DNA from: JAAYDY01 sp964500225
GTDB lineage: Bacteria > Planctomycetota > Phycisphaerae > FEN-1346 > JAACEH01
Direction of reading: 5' to 3'
Assembly (NCBI GenBank): GCA_964500225.1
Contig: CAZCOA010000003.1
Coordinates: 62,001-126,000 of the forward strand
DNA length: 64,000 nt
Shown here: positions 61,885 through 64,000 of the stretch, piece after piece
Numbering within the stretch: position 1 is the stretch's first letter
Layout: each line of letters begins with the position of its first letter
Program-made: the position numbers and the translations under genes
The notes under the pieces: model-generated
Seen by the model: only the letters and a program-made list of their open reading frames with translations
The model's database searches: none
What the model was told of the DNA's origin: nothing

Positions 61885-61937
61885 GGACAGCGGATAGGAT
61901 GAAGTAGTGAGAAATGGCGTTTTTTGCTATCATGTCC
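61885..61937 (+). promoter_or_regulatory. Predicted stem in the nrdR leader RNA
   Basis: GGACA pairs with TGTCC (61885-61889 with 61933-61937), and inside it GATAG pairs with CTATC (61893-61897 with 61927-61931). A short CGGCT/AGCCG hairpin follows at 61937-61952. No known riboswitch class is recognised. Confidence 0.35.
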
Positions 61938-61974
61938 GGCTAAAAAAAGCCGATCTCCATAGTATGGGCCGAAA

Positions 61975-61990
61975 CCCAAGATATAGTGGG
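61975..61990. promoter_or_regulatory. NrdR-box-like site
   Basis: CCCAAGATATAGTGGG is an imperfect palindrome close to the NrdR operator consensus. A palindrome CCATAGTATGG lies 20 bases upstream (61957-61967), about two helical turns away, and could be its partner site. Confidence 0.4.
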
Positions 61991-62131
61991 GCCTCTCGTG
62001 GCGCAAGACCCATCGGCAGTACGCAACGAAGCAAACCTCGGCAGCGTGTCGTGCCGCGTTTGCCGCACAACGATTCATGTGGGCTGTTGTTGATGTGATC
62101 CGAGTCCGTTCAACTACAGCGAGTCGCCGGC

Positions 62132-62617
62132 ATGAAATGCCCCTATTGCAAGGCCGATCAGGATCGGGTGGTCGATAGTCGCGCCAGCGATGGCGGCTTC
62201 TCGATTCGTCGCCGCCGCGAGTGCGGCGTGTGCGGACGACGGTTCACTACCTACGAGAAAGCAGAGCAGGAAGTGCGCATCCGCGTGATGAAGAAGGACG
62301 GCACGCGCGTGCCGTACGACCGTCACCGGTTGCTGGAGGGGTTGCACAAGGCGTGTCACAAGCGGCCGGTGAGCGAGGAGTCCATCCTGGCGATCGTCCG
62401 CGAGATCGAAGACGAGATTCTGGCCAACTACGACCAGGAAGTTCCCACCACCTTTCTCGGCGAACGGGTCATGCAGAAGCTGCGCCAGATCGACCAAGTG
62501 GCCTATGTCAGGTTCGCCAGCGTGTATCGGGAGTTCAAGGACGTGTCGGAGTTTGTGGACGAGATTCAACCGATGTTGCAGCAATCGCAGCAAAAGAAGG
62601 AGCCGCCGAAGTCGTAG
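62132..62617 (+). CDS. nrdR: Transcriptional repressor NrdR
   Basis: This 161-residue protein represses ribonucleotide reductase genes. It has the N-terminal zinc ribbon MKCPYCKADQDRVVDSR and CGVCGRRFTTYEK, then an ATP-cone domain (VMKKDGTRVPYDRHRLLEGL) that senses the ATP/dATP ratio. The length is normal. It lies just upstream of nrdD and downstream of NrdR-box-like sites, so autoregulation with nrdD is likely. Confidence 0.97.
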   Translation: MKCPYCKADQDRVVDSRASDGGFSIRRRRECGVCGRRFTTYEKAEQEVRIRVMKKDGTRVPYDRHRLLEGLHKACHKRPVSEESILAIVREIEDEILANYDQEVPTTFLGERVMQKLRQIDQVAYVRFASVYREFKDVSEFVDEIQPMLQQSQQKKEPPKS

Positions 62618-62711
62618 TCGGCGGTGCAGCAGAAACGCCCGATGCCGTGGCCGCCGGAGGCGGCCGTCGGGCGCGGCCGTGATCGTGCGGGGATGGGGGA
62701 TTCATACATAA

Positions 62712-62753
62712 CGACGTTGTTGATCATACGATTGGGAATCATAAGGAACGTCG
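62712..62753 (+). promoter_or_regulatory. Inverted repeat in the nrdR-nrdD gap
   Basis: CGACGTT (62712-62718) and AACGTCG (62747-62753) form a 7-bp stem around a loop containing GATT-GGG-AATC. It ends one base before the ribosome-binding site of nrdD and could affect its translation. Confidence 0.35.
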
Positions 62754-62768
62754 CGGAGGAGTGGTTCT

Positions 62769-64000
62769 ATGCAGATTCGTGTGTGTCAAGTGCGCAAGCG
62801 TGACGGCCGCGTGGTGCCGTTTGACGATTCCAAGATAGCAGATGCGATTTTCAAGGCGGCGCAGGCCGTCGGCGGCAGCGACCGCGAGCGGGCCGAGCAA
62901 CTGGCGGCGGCGGTGACGGAGTTTGTGAACCGCCGGTACCAGAACGAGATTCCGACCATCGAAGACATCCAGGACCTGGTGGAAAAGGTCCTGATCGAAA
63001 CGGGCCACGCGCAGACGGCGAAGGCCTACATTCTGTACCGGGAGCGTCGGTCGCAATACCGTCGGCGGCTCAAGGTGCGCAAGGCCGGGGCGGGCCACAG
63101 CGCCGATTCGACGGACATGGCGCTGATGGTCTCGACCGGCCACGGCGACCAGATGCTTCCGTGGGACAAGTCGCGCATCGCCAAGGCCCTGGTCGTCGAG
63201 GGCAATCTGTCCGAAGAGCAGGCCCACAAGGTGGCCAAGAGCGTCGAGGAACGGGTCTTCTCGTCGGGCCTGACGCGAATCAGCACGGACCTGATTCGCG
63301 AGCTGGTGGACAACGAATTGTTCGAGATGGGCATGACCGAGCGGCTGGAGAAGCAGAAGGTGCTCGGAATGCCCAAGTACGACCTGGAGCAGTTGATCCT
63401 GTCGAAGAGCCAGGAAAACTCGAACATCACGGCGAATAACCCCGAGGCGATCAACCTGACGATCGCCGAGAACACGCTGAAGCAGTACGCGCTGGCGGAA
63501 ATCTTCAGCGAGGACGTGGCCCAGGCGCATCTGGAAGGGCGTCTGCATCTGCACGACCTGGGTTACCCCACGCGGGTGTACTGCTCGGGCCACAGCCTGG
63601 AGTACCTGAAGAAGTACGGGCTGGAACTGGGGAACCTGGATACGGCCAGCGCTCCGGCGAAGCACGCCCGGACGCTGACGGGCCACCTGAACACGTTCCT
63701 GGCGTCGATGCAGGCGTACTACGCCGGCGCGCTGGGCGTGGGGTTCATCAACATTCTTTATGCGCCGTACGTGGAGCACCTGACGGACGAGGAAATCCTC
63801 CAGGAGGCGCAGCACCTGATCTTCTCGGGCAGCCAGAGCGCCTTCAGCCGCGGCGGACAGACGCTGTTCCTGGATTTCAACGTTCACACGGGGGTCCCGG
63901 CCTTCATGCGTCAGACGCCGGCGATCGGTCCCGGCGGGAAGGTGATGTACAACGCGGACGGGTCGGTGCGGACGTACGGCGACTACGAGCGGACCAGCCA
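62769..64000 (+). CDS. nrdD: Anaerobic (class III) ribonucleoside-triphosphate reductase, N-terminal part
   Basis: The first 410 codons of nrdD are visible; the rest, including the glycyl-radical loop, lies beyond the window. NrdD reduces NTPs to dNTPs under anaerobic conditions after activation by NrdG. An ATP cone (VRKRDGRVVPFDDSKIADAI) covers residues 1-95. A second cone-like region lies at about 128-190 (MLPWDKSRIAKALVVEGNL). The catalytic barrel begins with NSNITANNPEAINL and LHLHDLGYPTRVYCSGHSLE. GGAGGAG lies 8 bases before the ATG. The gene follows nrdR by 151 bases. Confidence 0.93.
   Translation, partial: MQIRVCQVRKRDGRVVPFDDSKIADAIFKAAQAVGGSDRERAEQLAAAVTEFVNRRYQNEIPTIEDIQDLVEKVLIETGHAQTAKAYILYRERRSQYRRRLKVRKAGAGHSADSTDMALMVSTGHGDQMLPWDKSRIAKALVVEGNLSEEQAHKVAKSVEERVFSSGLTRISTDLIRELVDNELFEMGMTERLEKQKVLGMPKYDLEQLILSKSQENSNITANNPEAINLTIAENTLKQYALAEIFSEDVAQAHLEGRLHLHDLGYPTRVYCSGHSLEYLKKYGLELGNLDTASAPAKHARTLTGHLNTFLASMQAYYAGALGVGFINILYAPYVEHLTDEEILQEAQHLIFSGSQSAFSRGGQTLFLDFNVHTGVPAFMRQTPAIGPGGKVMYNADGSVRTYGDYERTS

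Larger units (their letters stand above)
61523..62131. other. Intergenic regulatory region before nrdR
   Basis: These 609 bases hold no clear gene and are AT-richer than the neighbours. From left to right they contain a small GC hairpin (61553-61570), an inverted repeat TTGACAG/CTGTCAA (61627-61654), a perfect hairpin TGTGGT-CGA-ACCACA (61683-61697), a tandem repeat of TATCCGGC (61817 and 61829), the promoter, and a structured leader. Two AAGATAT(A/G)GT palindromic sites resemble NrdR boxes. Confidence 0.5.

Noticed and set aside
1..64000. tRNA, rRNA, CRISPR arrays, insertion sequences, prophage
   Set aside because: No TPsiC-type GGTTCRANTCC with acceptor stem in gene-free regions, no regular repeats, no transposase or phage structural gene was seen on reading both strands.

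Overview
The window is GC-rich bacterial chromosome from a probable Planctomycetota member, perhaps Phycisphaerae-like. Supporting evidence is a very large secreted PQQ-propeller protein plus a second PQQ lipoprotein, a DUF4954 left-handed beta-helix protein, a PPi-type phosphofructokinase, several HDOD proteins and many lone metabolic genes with their own promoters. Rubrerythrin, class III ribonucleotide reductase (NrdD) and Fe-S aldo/keto reductases suggest an anaerobic or oxygen-tolerant anaerobic life. The phylum is an inference; no rRNA is present. I saw no tRNA, CRISPR, insertion sequence or prophage.

Layout. 1-2.7 kb: a truncated D-2-hydroxyacid dehydrogenase, a Gfo/Idh/MocA oxidoreductase, and two tiny zinc-ribbon genes preceded by a hairpin leader with an intrinsic terminator. 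2.9-7.6 kb: a MASE3-PAS histidine kinase translationally coupled to an ANTAR regulator, rubrerythrin, and ribBA. 7.6-13.8 kb: a candidate small RNA, a two-domain nucleoside-diphosphate kinase and a 1,462-residue PQQ protein. 14-21.7 kb: an Fe-S aldo/keto reductase, an RND pump with its lipoprotein adaptor, an EamA permease and a TIM-barrel sugar isomerase. 21.8-28.8 kb: a PQQ lipoprotein, a YggS-type PLP protein, a lipoprotein, and an HDOD-HDOD-PilZ signalling group. 28.9-33.7 kb: rpmE, prfA, a GH20 hexosaminidase and prmC in overlapping order. 33.8-41 kb: a second Fe-S aldo/keto reductase, an MMPL exporter, panE, DUF190 and crcB, and a PntAA/alanine dehydrogenase-like gene next to an Lrp regulator. 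41.3-45.3 kb: an arabinose/fucose isomerase homologue, rhaA and an aldo/keto reductase for deoxy-sugar or pentose use. 45.2-55.8 kb: a polysaccharide deacetylase, DUF4954, a SIS protein with PPi-PFK, a putative glutamine amidotransferase, a PIG-L deacetylase and an unrecognised kinase-like membrane protein. 56-64 kb: HDOD, a serine-biosynthesis pair (class V aminotransferase plus serA), a tetraheme metallophosphatase-like lipoprotein, nrdR and the start of nrdD.

Promoters of the sigma70 type (TTGaca, 16-18 bases, TAnnnT) can be read by eye before many genes. At several of them the -10 box lies only 6-9 bases before the start codon and no Shine-Dalgarno is present, which points to leaderless mRNAs. 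The items most worth following up are that pattern, the attenuator-like leader at 2.7-2.86 kb, the roughly 100-nt candidate RNA at 7.7-7.8 kb, the nrdR leader region at 61.6-62.1 kb and the kinase-like membrane protein at 53.4-55.8 kb.
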